Source of the DNA: CADEED01 sp039931065
Lineage (GTDB): Bacteria; Pseudomonadota; Gammaproteobacteria; Steroidobacterales; Steroidobacteraceae
Assembly: GCA_039931065.1 (NCBI GenBank)
Contig: JBDTSP010000001.1
Coordinates: 372,001-436,000 of the forward strand
DNA: 64,000 bases
Direction: 5' to 3'
Part shown: in pieces, positions 19,014-28,030 of the stretch
How positions within the stretch are numbered: position 1 is the first letter of the stretch
Layout of the letters: each line of letters opens with the position of its first letter
Position numbers and translations under genes: made by a program
The notes under the pieces: generated by a model
Databases searched by the model: none
What the model was told of the DNA's origin: nothing
Seen by the model: only the letters and a program-made list of their open reading frames with translations

Positions 19014-19925
19014 TTAGCGGGGGGTCGCGGGCAGCGGCAGGGGCTTGTGACCGTCGCGTGTGAGCAGTTCGAGCAGGCCGTCGCTGCCCACGAAGTGCAG
19101 TGTCCCCACCAGCACCAGGTAATCCTGGTCATCGTCGAGCAACGCCTCGATCTGCGGCAGCCACTTGCGGTTGCGCTTGCCTAACAACTCGTCGTAAAGC
19201 GCCGGCGCCTGCGCGCGTTCCTTCACGAATTCCTTTTCCAGGCCGTGCATGTCGCCGCTGCGCCAGGCGGACACCAGCCTTCCCAGGTCTTCGGACATCT
19301 GCGGCACGTCATTGGCCGAATCGACCAGGAACTTGCTCTGCTCCTCGAGGCTGCGCGAATCGAAGATGCTCAGCTGGTCGATCACGGTTTCGAGACCGTC
19401 GATGCGCTTGCCGTCGGCCTTGGCACGTTCCGTGAGCTGCATGTCGATGCCGAGCTGCGGGTCGAAACCGGACTTCACCAGCGCGAACTGCGTGAGCACC
19501 ATGGCCGCAGCCCAGGGCTCGAGCCGTGCGATCACCAGTTCAGGCAGGTCGAGCGATGCGGCGAGTCTGGCGACGGTCGCGTAACGGTCCGCGCCCATCA
19601 CGCCTTTCAGATCCTGGTCGGCCGGCAAGGTGCCATTCGAGGTGACGTACTGCACCGCCTCGAGCGGATTCAGGTCGTCGAGATCGACTTCCATCACGAT
19701 GACTTGCGAGGCGGCGTAGGCGCGCTCGAGTTGCGGCGACAGTTCGGCGTGTTCCCGGGGTAACGCGTGCACCGAGCCTGCGAGGTAGACGGTATTGCGC
19801 GCACCCTTGATCGACCACACCGCGGTTTCACCGCGCGCTTGCGCAAGGCCAGCGCAGGAGGCGAACAAAAGCAGGCCGGCGAGGCCGCGTGCGAGGCCTC
19901 GCTTCAGCGGTTCAGGGGAAATCAT
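19014..19925 (-). CDS. TraB/GumN family protein with signal peptide
   Basis: 303 residues. The N-terminus holds a signal peptide (LARGLAGLLLFASCAGLAQA). The TraB/GumN fold signature is present: YLAGSVHALP near residue 46 (GxxH), EVDL, a central helical region, and LVLVGTLHFVG near the C-terminus (second GxxH). Related eukaryotic Tiki proteins are metalloproteases that use the same GxxH motifs. It may be a periplasmic or outer-membrane-facing hydrolase. The start codon overlaps the stop of cpdA by an ATGA, so translation is coupled. Confidence 0.88.
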   Translation of the reverse strand: MISPEPLKRGLARGLAGLLLFASCAGLAQARGETAVWSIKGARNTVYLAGSVHALPREHAELSPQLERAYAASQVIVMEVDLDDLNPLEAVQYVTSNGTLPADQDLKGVMGADRYATVARLAASLDLPELVIARLEPWAAAMVLTQFALVKSGFDPQLGIDMQLTERAKADGKRIDGLETVIDQLSIFDSRSLEEQSKFLVDSANDVPQMSEDLGRLVSAWRSGDMHGLEKEFVKERAQAPALYDELLGKRNRKWLPQIEALLDDDQDYLVLVGTLHFVGSDGLLELLTRDGHKPLPLPATPR

Positions 19926-20689
19926 GCCGCGGATTCTGCGGCAGTGAGGAAATGCACGCCAGTATCGATGGCGCCGTTGGAGTGCAGGGTCAGCAGGCGA
20001 TACGCGGGCGGCTGATTGTCGATCACGAATTGATCGGAGCGCGGCTGGAACTGGGCGCAGGTGGAAGGTGTTGCCAGCAGGCGCACGCCGCGGCGAATGC
20101 CTTCGAAGTTCTGATGCACGTGGCCCCACACCACCGCCTTGACCTGCGGATGGCTGTCGATCACGGACCAGAACTCGTTGGCGTTCGAGAGGCCGACGTT
20201 GTCGAGCCAGCGGCTGTGCATCGCGACCGGGTGATGATGCAGGCAGACCATGGCGTGGCGCTGGCGCGCGCGGCCGAGATCTTCGTCGAGTTTGGTGAGC
20301 ATTTCGACGCTCAGACTGCCGCCGGCCTGGTTGGCCACGACGCTGTCGAGCAACACGATTCGCCAGGCGCCTATATCGGCCGGGCCGTCGAGCTCGAACG
20401 GCCGGCCCGCGAGCGCCGCGCGCATCTGCGGAACGAAGTCATGATTGCCGGGGATGCAAAGTACCGGTTTGCCGAGGCGCGCGAACAGACGGCGGAAGTG
20501 TTCGTAGCCACCCGCATCGTCCTGCACCAGATCGCCGGTCACCAGGACGGCGTCACAAATGGCAAGATGGCCCGACGCATCCGACAAGGATCGCTCGAGC
20601 GTTTCGTACGGATTGACGCCGCGCAGGGTCGCGGCGGTGTCACCGAACAGGTGTGGGTCCGTGAACTGGATGACTCTTATCGCGATCAT
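19922..20689 (-). CDS. cpdA: Calcineurin-like phosphodiesterase, CpdA type
   Basis: 255 residues, matching CpdA (Icc), which hydrolyses 3',5'-cyclic AMP. All metallophosphoesterase motifs are visible: FTDPHLF, GDLVQDD, PGNHD, HHHPVAM and GHVHQ, with metal ligands from Asp, His and Asn. The N-terminus MIAIRVIQFTDPHLFG fits the family start. The 3' end overlaps the TraB-type gene by 4 bases. The cAMP substrate is inferred from family similarity; other cyclic nucleotides or phosphodiesters are possible. Confidence 0.88.
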   Translation of the reverse strand: MIAIRVIQFTDPHLFGDTAATLRGVNPYETLERSLSDASGHLAICDAVLVTGDLVQDDAGGYEHFRRLFARLGKPVLCIPGNHDFVPQMRAALAGRPFELDGPADIGAWRIVLLDSVVANQAGGSLSVEMLTKLDEDLGRARQRHAMVCLHHHPVAMHSRWLDNVGLSNANEFWSVIDSHPQVKAVVWGHVHQNFEGIRRGVRLLATPSTCAQFQPRSDQFVIDNQPPAYRLLTLHSNGAIDTGVHFLTAAESAA

Positions 20690-20922
20690 TCATTCGAACT
20701 CTACAAACATGGCGGGAGTGCGCCGGTGATGTACGTCACGTCACGGTTCATGGCTCTGCAACGTGGTGAACCAGGTCGCAAACTACCGGGAAAAAAATGT
20801 GAAGCAGAGTCTGTATATAGCGACTTTCCGAGGGGGCATTTCGGGGTCACGAACATTGGTAAATCGGACATGAAATATTGGACCAGTTATGAACGCTTGC
20901 GTGCCCGCTGCAGGGGATTAAA

Positions 20923-21633
20923 GTGTCGGCCGACATGAAGAGACCGGGCAAGAGTGATCCGAGCCGGCCGCGGGAAGACGGCTACGACTACAAGCGCGAG
21001 TTCTATCGCAGCTCGCAGGTCGCGGAAGACTACGATTTTCACCGCTTCAGCAGCCCGGAACGCCAGAAGCGTAATGCACGCAAATGGGCTGCGATTCGCG
21101 CCGCACTGCGAGAAGCGACCGGCGTGCGCACCATCCTCGATCTGCCCTGCGGCACGGGCCGCTTCACCGGCGGGCTCGCGCGCGAAGGGTTCGAGATAGT
21201 TGGTAGCGATATCTCTCTCGAGATGCTGCAAAAGGCCGCCGCCGTCACGGCGCAGGCCGCGCTGCCGACGGTGCGCGGTTACGTGCAGGCCAATGCCGAG
21301 GCGCTGCCGCTGCGCAATGACTCGCTCGATTGCGTGGTAAGCATCCGTTTCATGATGCACGTGGACCCTGAAACGCGAGTGCGGATGCTGCGTGAGTTTG
21401 GCCGTGTCTCGCGACGCTGGGTCATCGTCGACTATCGGCACTGCTACACCTTCCGTTATGTGCTCACGCACACTTTCGGCCGGCTTGGCTTCGGCCGCAC
21501 GCCGCTGTCGCGTGTTTCGCGCAAGGAACTCGACCAGGAGTTTGCCGCCGCGGGTTTCGCGATCCGCAAGGTCATCCGCGTATCGACCCCGCTGCTGTCG
21601 GACAAATGGATCGTGCTGGCCGAACGCGCCTGA
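20923..21633 (+). CDS. SAM-dependent methyltransferase
   Basis: 236 residues from GTG at 20923, chosen because AGGGG lies six bases upstream; an ATG at 20935 lacks such a site. The SAM motif is LDLPCGTGRFTGGLA near residue 72, with IVGSDISLEML as strand 2 and NAEALPLRNDSLDCVVS as motifs II-III. It belongs to the Methyltransf_11/25 type. The N-terminal region (FYRSSQVAEDYDFHRFSS) suggests a small-molecule or lipid substrate, but I cannot name it. It stands divergent from cpdA with about 230 bases between. Confidence 0.82.
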   Translation: MSADMKRPGKSDPSRPREDGYDYKREFYRSSQVAEDYDFHRFSSPERQKRNARKWAAIRAALREATGVRTILDLPCGTGRFTGGLAREGFEIVGSDISLEMLQKAAAVTAQAALPTVRGYVQANAEALPLRNDSLDCVVSIRFMMHVDPETRVRMLREFGRVSRRWVIVDYRHCYTFRYVLTHTFGRLGFGRTPLSRVSRKELDQEFAAAGFAIRKVIRVSTPLLSDKWIVLAERA

Positions 21634-21724
21634 TCAGCGCGGCAGCGGGCAACGTTGCCTGACGATGACATGTCCTGTGGGACAAAGTTGCCGCCCCCCG
21701 CCAAGAGTTTTCCGGTGTTTTAGG

Positions 21725-21754
21725 TTGCCCCCGGGCTCCCCCGTGTCGGACAAT
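21725..21754 (+). promoter_or_regulatory. Candidate sigma-70 promoter for tkt
   Basis: TTGCCC at 21725-21730 and GACAAT at 21749-21754, with an 18-base spacer, followed by a GC-rich discriminator (gcgcgcc). The transcript would start about five bases before the tkt ATG, leaving almost no leader. Confidence 0.4.
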
Positions 21755-21765
21755 GCGCGCCCTTT

Positions 21766-23781
21766 ATGGACACCCCAGCCACAACCCCCAGCCGCCGTAC
21801 GCTCGCCAACGCGATTCGTGCGCTCTCCATGGATGCCGTGCAGGCCGCGAATTCGGGACATCCCGGCGCGCCAATGGGTATGGCCGACATCGCGGAGGTG
21901 CTCTGGCATGACGTGCTCAAGCACAACCCCGCAAACCCGGGGTGGTGGAATCGCGACCGCTTCGTCCTGTCGAACGGCCACGCCTCGATGCTGCTGTATT
22001 CGCTGCTGCATCTGAGCGGCTATCCGCTGACGATCGACGACATCAAGAAATTCCGTCAGCTGGGCTCGCACACCGCGGGTCATCCCGAGCGCGACCTGCG
22101 CCTGGGGATCGAGACCACCACCGGCCCGCTCGGTCAGGGCCTCGGCAACGCGGTTGGCATGGCGCTGGCCGAAAAGTTGTTAGCCACGCAGTACAACAAG
22201 GAAGGTCTGGCGATCGTCGATCACCACACCTACTGCTTCGTCGGCGACGGCTGCCTCATGGAAGGCATCTCGCACGAAGTGGCTTCGCTCGCCGGCACGC
22301 TCAAGCTCGGCAAGCTCGTGGTGTTCTACGACGACAACGGCATCTCGATCGACGGCAAGGTCGCCGGTTGGTTCACCGACGACACGCCGAAGCGTTTCGA
22401 AGCCTACGGCTGGCACGTTGTCAGGAACGTGGACGGCCAGGATTCCGACGCGATCGCCGCGGCCATCAAGCGGGCGCGCAATCGCAAGGATCAGCCGTCG
22501 CTCATCTGCTGCAAGACCACCATCGGCTGGGGCGCGCCTAACAAGCAGGGCACCAAGTCCGCGCACGGCGAAGCGTTGGGCCCGGATGAAGTCGCGCTGG
22601 CTCGCAAGACGCTCGGCTGGGATTCCCCGCCGTTCGTGATTCCCGAAGACATCGCCCGCGCCTGGGACCACAAGGAAGCGGGCGCGGCGGCCGAAAAGAA
22701 ATGGCTGCGTGTCTGGCGCCGTTACAAGCGCGAACATGCGAACGAAGCCGCGCAGTTCGAACGCCGCATGAAGGGTGATCTGCCGGCCGACTGGGCCGAC
22801 GTCGTGCAGTCAGCCATGTCCGCGGCTGCGGCCGTCACCGGCTCGCAGGCGACGCGTGCTTCCTCGCAGGTCGCGCTCAACGTGCTCGGACCCAAGATGC
22901 CGGAGATGTTGGGCGGTTCGGCCGATCTCACCGGTTCGGTCAACACGAAGCGCAAGGATTCGATCGATCTCACGGCCGAAAATTTCCACGGCAACTACGC
23001 CTATTACGGCGTGCGCGAATTCGGCATGACCGCGATCATGAACGGGCTCACCGTGCACGGCGGCTTCCGCCCGTACGGCGGCACGTTCCTGGTGTTCTCC
23101 GACTACGCGCGTAATGCGGTGCGCGTCGCGGCGTTGATGCACGCGCCGGTCACGCTGGTTTACACGCATGATTCGATCGGCCTCGGCGAAGACGGTCCGA
23201 CCCATCAGCCGGTCGAGCATCTGGCGTCGCTGCGCGCGATGCCGAATCTGCATATCTGGCGCCCATGTGACGCGGTGGAATCGGCGGCCTCGTGGATCGC
23301 GGCGCTCGAACGCAAGAACGGTCCGACGGCGCTCATCTTCACGCGCCAGGGTCTGGCCCAGCAGCCGCGCACGCCCGAACAACTGGTCGCGCTGCGCAAG
23401 GGCGGCTACGTGCTCATCGACTCCAACGGTCCGCCCGAAGCCATCGTCATCGCGACCGGCTCCGAAGTCGGTATCGCCGCCGAGGCGGTCAAGGAACTGC
23501 AGGCCGCGGGCAAACGCGTACGCCTGGTGTCCATGCCGTGCTGCGAAGCCTTCGATGCGCAGCCTGCGCCTTATCGCGAGAGCGTGTTGCCGGCGTCGGT
23601 CACGCGCCGCCTCGCGGTCGAAGCGGGTGTCACGCAGTCCTGGTGGCGGTATGTCGGCAGCGCCGGACGTGTCATGGGCATCGAGACTTTCGGCGCCTCT
23701 GGCAAGGGGCCGGACCTGTTCAAACATTTCGGGCTAACTACGCCGGACATCAAGGCGCAGCTCGAACAACTCATTGCCTGA
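21766..23781 (+). CDS. tkt: Transketolase
   Basis: 671 residues, thiamine diphosphate enzyme of the pentose phosphate pathway that moves two-carbon units between sugar phosphates. The thiamine diphosphate motif GDGCLMEGIS is near residue 160 and ends in DDNGIS. N-terminal SGHPGAPMGMADIAEVLW and FVLSNGHAS and C-terminal TRQGL and EAGVTQSWWRYVG are family hallmarks. It begins the block tkt-gapA-pgk, with gapA 41 bases downstream, so they are likely one operon that links the pentose phosphate pathway to lower glycolysis. Confidence 0.98.
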   Translation: MDTPATTPSRRTLANAIRALSMDAVQAANSGHPGAPMGMADIAEVLWHDVLKHNPANPGWWNRDRFVLSNGHASMLLYSLLHLSGYPLTIDDIKKFRQLGSHTAGHPERDLRLGIETTTGPLGQGLGNAVGMALAEKLLATQYNKEGLAIVDHHTYCFVGDGCLMEGISHEVASLAGTLKLGKLVVFYDDNGISIDGKVAGWFTDDTPKRFEAYGWHVVRNVDGQDSDAIAAAIKRARNRKDQPSLICCKTTIGWGAPNKQGTKSAHGEALGPDEVALARKTLGWDSPPFVIPEDIARAWDHKEAGAAAEKKWLRVWRRYKREHANEAAQFERRMKGDLPADWADVVQSAMSAAAAVTGSQATRASSQVALNVLGPKMPEMLGGSADLTGSVNTKRKDSIDLTAENFHGNYAYYGVREFGMTAIMNGLTVHGGFRPYGGTFLVFSDYARNAVRVAALMHAPVTLVYTHDSIGLGEDGPTHQPVEHLASLRAMPNLHIWRPCDAVESAASWIAALERKNGPTALIFTRQGLAQQPRTPEQLVALRKGGYVLIDSNGPPEAIVIATGSEVGIAAEAVKELQAAGKRVRLVSMPCCEAFDAQPAPYRESVLPASVTRRLAVEAGVTQSWWRYVGSAGRVMGIETFGASGKGPDLFKHFGLTTPDIKAQLEQLIA

Positions 23782-23822
23782 TTTCGATTTTTTACGATTA
23801 CTGAACGAGAGGAACGGGACAG

Positions 23823-24836
23823 ATGGCCATTAAAGTAGGTATCAACGGTTACGGACGCATCGGCCGCAACATCCTGCGCGCGCTCTACGAAGCGAAGCGC
23901 AACAACGAAATCCAGATCGTCGCGGTCAACGACTTGGGCGACGCGCAGACCAACGCGCACCTCACGCAGTACGACACTGCGCACGGCAAATTTCCCGGCA
24001 CGGTCAGCGTCGAAGGTGATGCCATCGTCGTGAACGGCGACAAGATCAAGGTGTTTGCGCAGCGCGACCCCGCCAAGATCGACTGGGCGTCGGTCGGCGC
24101 GGAATACGTGTTTGAAAGCACCGGTTTCTTCACCACCAAAGCGGACGCCGGCAAACATCTCGCCGGGGGCGCGAAGAAGGTCGTGATCTCGGCCCCGGGT
24201 GGCAAGGACGTGGACGCGACGGTCGTCTACGGCGTGAACCACAACGTGTTGAAGAGCTCCATGAGCGTGATCTCCAACGCGTCCTGCACGACGAACTGCC
24301 TCGCGCCGCTCGCCAAGGTGCTGAACGACAAGATCGGCATCGTCAGCGGTTTGATGACGACGATCCACGCGTACACGAACGACCAACGCCTGACGGACGT
24401 CTATCACGAGGACATCCGCCGTGCTCGTTCCGCCACGATGTCGATGATCCCGGCGAAGACGGGCGCCGCCGCGGCCGTCGGCCTCGTGCTGCCGGAACTC
24501 AAGGGCAAGCTCGACGGCTTCGCCATTCGCATCCCGACCATCAACGTGTCGCTGGTCGACCTGACGTTCGTGGCCAAGCGCGCGACGACGGTCGAAGAAA
24601 TCAACAAACTGGTCAAGGAAGCCGCGGACGGCGCCATGAAGGGCGTGCTCGCGTTCACCGACAAGCAACTCGTCTCGATCGACTACAACCACGATCCGGC
24701 CTCGTCGACCTACGACTCCACGCTCACGCGTGTCACCGAAGGCACGCTGGTCAAGGTGTGCTCCTGGTACGACAACGAGTGGGGCTTCTCGAACCGCATG
24801 CTGGACACGACGATCGCCTGGTCGAAAGCCTCCTGA
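23823..24836 (+). CDS. gapA: Glyceraldehyde-3-phosphate dehydrogenase, type I
   Basis: 337 residues. Oxidises glyceraldehyde 3-phosphate to 1,3-bisphosphoglycerate with NAD. The N-terminal Rossmann motif INGYGRIGRNILRA, the catalytic SNASCTTNCLAP (Cys near 155), and the C-terminal WYDNEWGFSNRM are all present. An aspartate in VNDLGD at the end of strand 2 favours NAD over NADP. The ATG follows GAGAGGAACGGG, a good binding site. It lies between tkt and pgk (11 bases to pgk). Confidence 0.98.
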   Translation: MAIKVGINGYGRIGRNILRALYEAKRNNEIQIVAVNDLGDAQTNAHLTQYDTAHGKFPGTVSVEGDAIVVNGDKIKVFAQRDPAKIDWASVGAEYVFESTGFFTTKADAGKHLAGGAKKVVISAPGGKDVDATVVYGVNHNVLKSSMSVISNASCTTNCLAPLAKVLNDKIGIVSGLMTTIHAYTNDQRLTDVYHEDIRRARSATMSMIPAKTGAAAAVGLVLPELKGKLDGFAIRIPTINVSLVDLTFVAKRATTVEEINKLVKEAADGAMKGVLAFTDKQLVSIDYNHDPASSTYDSTLTRVTEGTLVKVCSWYDNEWGFSNRMLDTTIAWSKAS

Positions 24837-24847
24837 GGCTTTAGCCC

Positions 24848-26029
24848 ATGAAAGTGCTGCGTATGGCGGACCAGGACCTCGCTGGCAAGCGGGTCCTGAT
24901 TCGTGAAGATCTGAACGTGCCCATCGAAGGCGGCAAGGTCACCAGCGACGCGCGCATCCGCGCGGCGCTGCCGACCATCAAGCTTGCGCTCGAGAAGGGA
25001 GCGAAGGTGTTCATCGCCTCGCATCTCGGCCGTCCGGAAGAAGGTGTGTACGCGGAAGAATTTTCGCTGGCGCCGGTGGCCGCGCGGTTGTCGGACTTGT
25101 TAGGCATGCCGGTTCCCCTCAAGAAGGACTGGTTGAGCGGCGTCGACTGCCCGGCGGGCACCGCGGTGCTACTCGAGAACGTGCGCTTCAACAAGGGCGA
25201 GAAGAAGGACAAGGAAGATCTCGCGAAGCAGATGGCCTCGCTGTGCGACGTGTTCGTCATGGACGCGTTCGGCACGGCGCATCGCGCCGAGGCGTCCACT
25301 CACGGCGTTGGCAAGTTCGCGAAGATCGCCTGCGCTGGCCCGTTGCTGGTGGGCGAGCTCGAAGCGTTGGAACGGGCGCTGGCGAAGCCGGCGCGCCCGC
25401 TGGTGGCGATTGTTGCTGGCTCGAAAGTGTCGACCAAACTGACGGTGCTCGAATCCTTGCTGGCCAAGGTCGACAAGCTGATCGTCGGCGGTGGCATCGC
25501 GAACACCTTCCTCGCGGCCACCGGCATCAACGTGGGCAAGTCGTTGCACGAAGCCGAGATGCTCGACATGGCGCGCAAGCTGCTCGATCAGGCTCGCGCG
25601 CGTGGCGCCGAGATTCCCTTGCCGACCGATGTGGTCGTCGCGAAGGAATTCGCCGCCACGGCGCACGCCGACGTGCGCACCATCCACGATGTGCGTCCAG
25701 ATGAATTGATCCTGGATATCGGCCCGGATACGGCCGAACGTCTGGGTGCAATCCTGCAGACCGCCGGCACGATCATCTGGAACGGCCCGGTCGGGGTCTT
25801 CGAGTGGGATCAGTTCGGCGAAGGCACCAAGACCATCGCTCAAGCCATTGCCAGGAGCCCGGCGTTTTCACTGGCCGGTGGCGGCGATACGTTGGCGGCG
25901 ATCGAGAAATACGGCGTCGAAGACGGAATCTCTTACATCAGCACCGGTGGCGGCGCGTTCCTCGAGTTCGTCGAGGGGAAGACGTTGCCCGCGGTGGCCA
26001 TGCTCGAGTCCCGCGCCAACGGTAGTTAG
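24848..26029 (+). CDS. pgk: Phosphoglycerate kinase
   Basis: 393 residues, the normal length. Transfers phosphate from 1,3-bisphosphoglycerate to ADP. Conserved parts include KRVLIREDLNVPIE, the substrate loop ASHLGRPEEG, MDAFGTAHRAEAST, and the nucleotide end GGGDTLAAIEKYG. It begins 11 bases after gapA. The stop codon (26027-26029) is followed at once by a REP-like hairpin at 26031-26069. Confidence 0.98.
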   Translation: MKVLRMADQDLAGKRVLIREDLNVPIEGGKVTSDARIRAALPTIKLALEKGAKVFIASHLGRPEEGVYAEEFSLAPVAARLSDLLGMPVPLKKDWLSGVDCPAGTAVLLENVRFNKGEKKDKEDLAKQMASLCDVFVMDAFGTAHRAEASTHGVGKFAKIACAGPLLVGELEALERALAKPARPLVAIVAGSKVSTKLTVLESLLAKVDKLIVGGGIANTFLAATGINVGKSLHEAEMLDMARKLLDQARARGAEIPLPTDVVVAKEFAATAHADVRTIHDVRPDELILDIGPDTAERLGAILQTAGTIIWNGPVGVFEWDQFGEGTKTIAQAIARSPAFSLAGGGDTLAAIEKYGVEDGISYISTGGGAFLEFVEGKTLPAVAMLESRANGS

Positions 26030-26030
26030 T

Positions 26031-26069
26031 GGGGACATTCCCCGTTTGCTAGGAAACGAGGAATGCCCC
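26031..26069. repeat. REP-like hairpin after pgk
   Basis: Arms 26031-26047 (ggggacattccccgttt) and 26054-26069 around a gctagg loop, imperfectly paired. The loop is identical to that of the element at 8871-8910. It sits one base past the pgk stop and just ahead of the convergent NIPSNAP-type gene stop at 26072. Confidence 0.75.
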
Positions 26070-26071
26070 CA

Positions 26072-26497
26072 TTATTTCATCGGGGAGTAGTCAGTCGCGT
26101 CCATGAACACGGACTCCACTTTCTCTACGATCTTTCCGCCATCGGCTTCCGACGCGGCGGCGATCTTCTTCCATTCGGGATCCGCGCTGAACGCCGCCCA
26201 GTTCGCTTTCGCCGCCTCGCGGCTCGCATGCGAGATCACATAAATCAGCGTGGTCTCTTTGGCCGGGCTGTCCTGCGGTGTCCAGTACGCGACATTGGTC
26301 ATGCCGTGTTTCTCGAACACCTTCATGGTGTGTTCACGAAACCGCTTGTGCAGGGCATCGAGCCGGCCCGGGAACGTGTGGTAAGTGCGTAATTCGTAGA
26401 CGCGGCCCGCTACCGGCGCGTCCGCTGCGTGCACCCACTGCAGGCTTGCACCCAGAACGAGCCCGACAGAAAGAATCAGCCAGGATTGCTTCAACAT
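26072..26497 (-). CDS. NIPSNAP family exported protein
   Basis: 141 residues from the ATG at 26497, chosen because GGAAGGGG is eight bases upstream; the ATG at 26503 would be too close. A signal peptide (SWLILSVGLVLGASLQWVHA) precedes a single NIPSNAP domain, seen as VYELRTYHTFPGRLDALHKRF and the tryptophan-rich VAYWTPQDSP. NIPSNAP is a ferredoxin-like fold seen in small dimeric proteins; no bacterial function is established. It is convergent with pgk and separated from it by the REP-like hairpin. Confidence 0.85.
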   Translation of the reverse strand: MLKQSWLILSVGLVLGASLQWVHAADAPVAGRVYELRTYHTFPGRLDALHKRFREHTMKVFEKHGMTNVAYWTPQDSPAKETTLIYVISHASREAAKANWAAFSADPEWKKIAAASEADGGKIVEKVESVFMDATDYSPMK

Positions 26498-26573
26498 CGT
26501 CATCCCCTTCCATTTGTAATTACGTCTTGGATTATGCGCCGGGGCGCCGATTCGCATGGCAGAATGCGCCGCC

Positions 26574-28022
26574 ATGCCAATACCCCAGTTGCACTCCAGA
26601 ACCAAGATCGTCGCCACGCTGGGTCCGTCCACGGACTCCATCGAAGTACTCACCGACATGGTCCGCGCTGGACTCGATGTCGCACGCGTCAATTTTTCCC
26701 ACGGCAAACATGAAGAGCACGGACGTCGTATCGACCTCGTGCACGAAGCCGCGCGCCGCGCTGGCCGCTATGTGGGCATCCTCGCCGATCTGGGCGGCCC
26801 CAAGATCCGCATCGAAAGTTTCACCAACAAGAAGGTCGACCTCAAGGACGGCCAGGCGTTCGCGCTCGACACCGCGCACGACATCAACGCCGGCAATGAA
26901 GAAGTCGTCGGCTGCGCATACAAGGATCTGCCGAAGGACGTGAAGTCCGGCAACATCCTGTTGCTGAACGACGGTCTCATCGAGTTGAAGGTCACGAAGG
27001 TTTCCGGCACGCGCATCGACACAGTCGTCATCGCGGGCGGCGAGCTCTCGAACCGCAAGGGCGTAAACCTCAAGGGCGGCGGCATCTCCGCACCGGCGCT
27101 CACCGACAAGGACCGCGAAGACATCAAGTTCGCGTGCAGCAAAGGCGTCGACTACGTCGCCGTGTCCTTCCCGCGCGACGCCGCGGACATGAATCTCGCG
27201 CGCGATCTCGTCCGCGCCGCGGGCGGTCACGCGCACCTGTGCGCGAAAGTCGAGCGCCACGAGGCCATCCACAACCTGACCGAAATCATCGACGCGTCGG
27301 ATGTGGTCATGGTCGCGCGTGGCGATCTCGGCGTGGAAATGGGCTTCGCCGCGATACCGGGTTTGCAGAAAACGATTATCCACGAGTCGCGTACGCGTAA
27401 TAAGGTCGTGATCACGGCCACGCAGATGATGGAATCGATGATCACGAGTCCGGTGCCGACGCGCGCCGAAGTGTCCGACGTTTCCAACGCGGTCATGGAC
27501 GGCACCGACGCGGTGATGCTCTCGGCGGAAAGCGCCGTCGGCAAACACCCGATCAAGGCGATCCAGGCGATGGAGGACGTCATCAACGGTGCGGAGAAAT
27601 ACCAGCTCACGCACAACCCCATCCGTCACCGCCTCGAAGGTATGGTCGACCGCACCGAAGAGGCCATCGCGATGGCCGTGATGTACACGGCCAACCACAT
27701 GAAGGTCCGCGCCATCGTCGCATTGACCGAGTCCGGCACCACGCCGCTGTGGATGTCGCGCTCACGTTCGGACATTCCGATCTACGCGTTCACGCGCCAT
27801 GAGGTCACGCGACGCCGCGTGACCATGTATCGCGGCGTGTTTCCGGTGCCGTTCGATATTCCCGAAGTGCGCACCGCCGAGCTGTTCAAGGCCATCCTCT
27901 CGATGATGTTGCAGCTCGACCTGGTCGAAAAAGGCGAGCTGATCATCGTCACGAAGGGCGAGCTCACCGGCATCACCGGCGGCACCAACGCCCTCACCAT
28001 CCTGCGCGTTCCGCAGGACTAG
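26574..28022 (+). CDS. pyk: Pyruvate kinase
   Basis: 482 residues from the ATG at 26574; an ATG at 26556 would add six residues. It makes pyruvate and ATP from phosphoenolpyruvate and ADP. RTKIVATLGPSTDS at the start, VNFSHG, ADLGGPKIR, CAKVERHEAI (active-site lysine), VMVARGDLGVE and ITATQMMESMI are all present. The C-terminal allosteric domain is complete and ends TNALTILRVPQ. It reads away from the NIPSNAP gene and is followed after eight bases by the penicillin acylase gene. The aldolase gene often found beside pyk in related bacteria is not here. Confidence 0.97.
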   Translation: MPIPQLHSRTKIVATLGPSTDSIEVLTDMVRAGLDVARVNFSHGKHEEHGRRIDLVHEAARRAGRYVGILADLGGPKIRIESFTNKKVDLKDGQAFALDTAHDINAGNEEVVGCAYKDLPKDVKSGNILLLNDGLIELKVTKVSGTRIDTVVIAGGELSNRKGVNLKGGGISAPALTDKDREDIKFACSKGVDYVAVSFPRDAADMNLARDLVRAAGGHAHLCAKVERHEAIHNLTEIIDASDVVMVARGDLGVEMGFAAIPGLQKTIIHESRTRNKVVITATQMMESMITSPVPTRAEVSDVSNAVMDGTDAVMLSAESAVGKHPIKAIQAMEDVINGAEKYQLTHNPIRHRLEGMVDRTEEAIAMAVMYTANHMKVRAIVALTESGTTPLWMSRSRSDIPIYAFTRHEVTRRRVTMYRGVFPVPFDIPEVRTAELFKAILSMMLQLDLVEKGELIIVTKGELTGITGGTNALTILRVPQD

Positions 28023-28030
28023 TTAGTCCT

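Noticed and set aside
20690..20922. A gene in the gap between cpdA and the methyltransferase
   Set aside because: Open frames here are only extensions of shadows; the region is AT-richer and probably holds the two divergent promoters.
22810..23727. A 305-residue open frame on the minus strand
   Set aside because: Antisense to transketolase, whose motifs are unambiguous.
26532..27698. A 388-residue open frame on the minus strand
   Set aside because: Antisense to pyk, with no recognisable motif.
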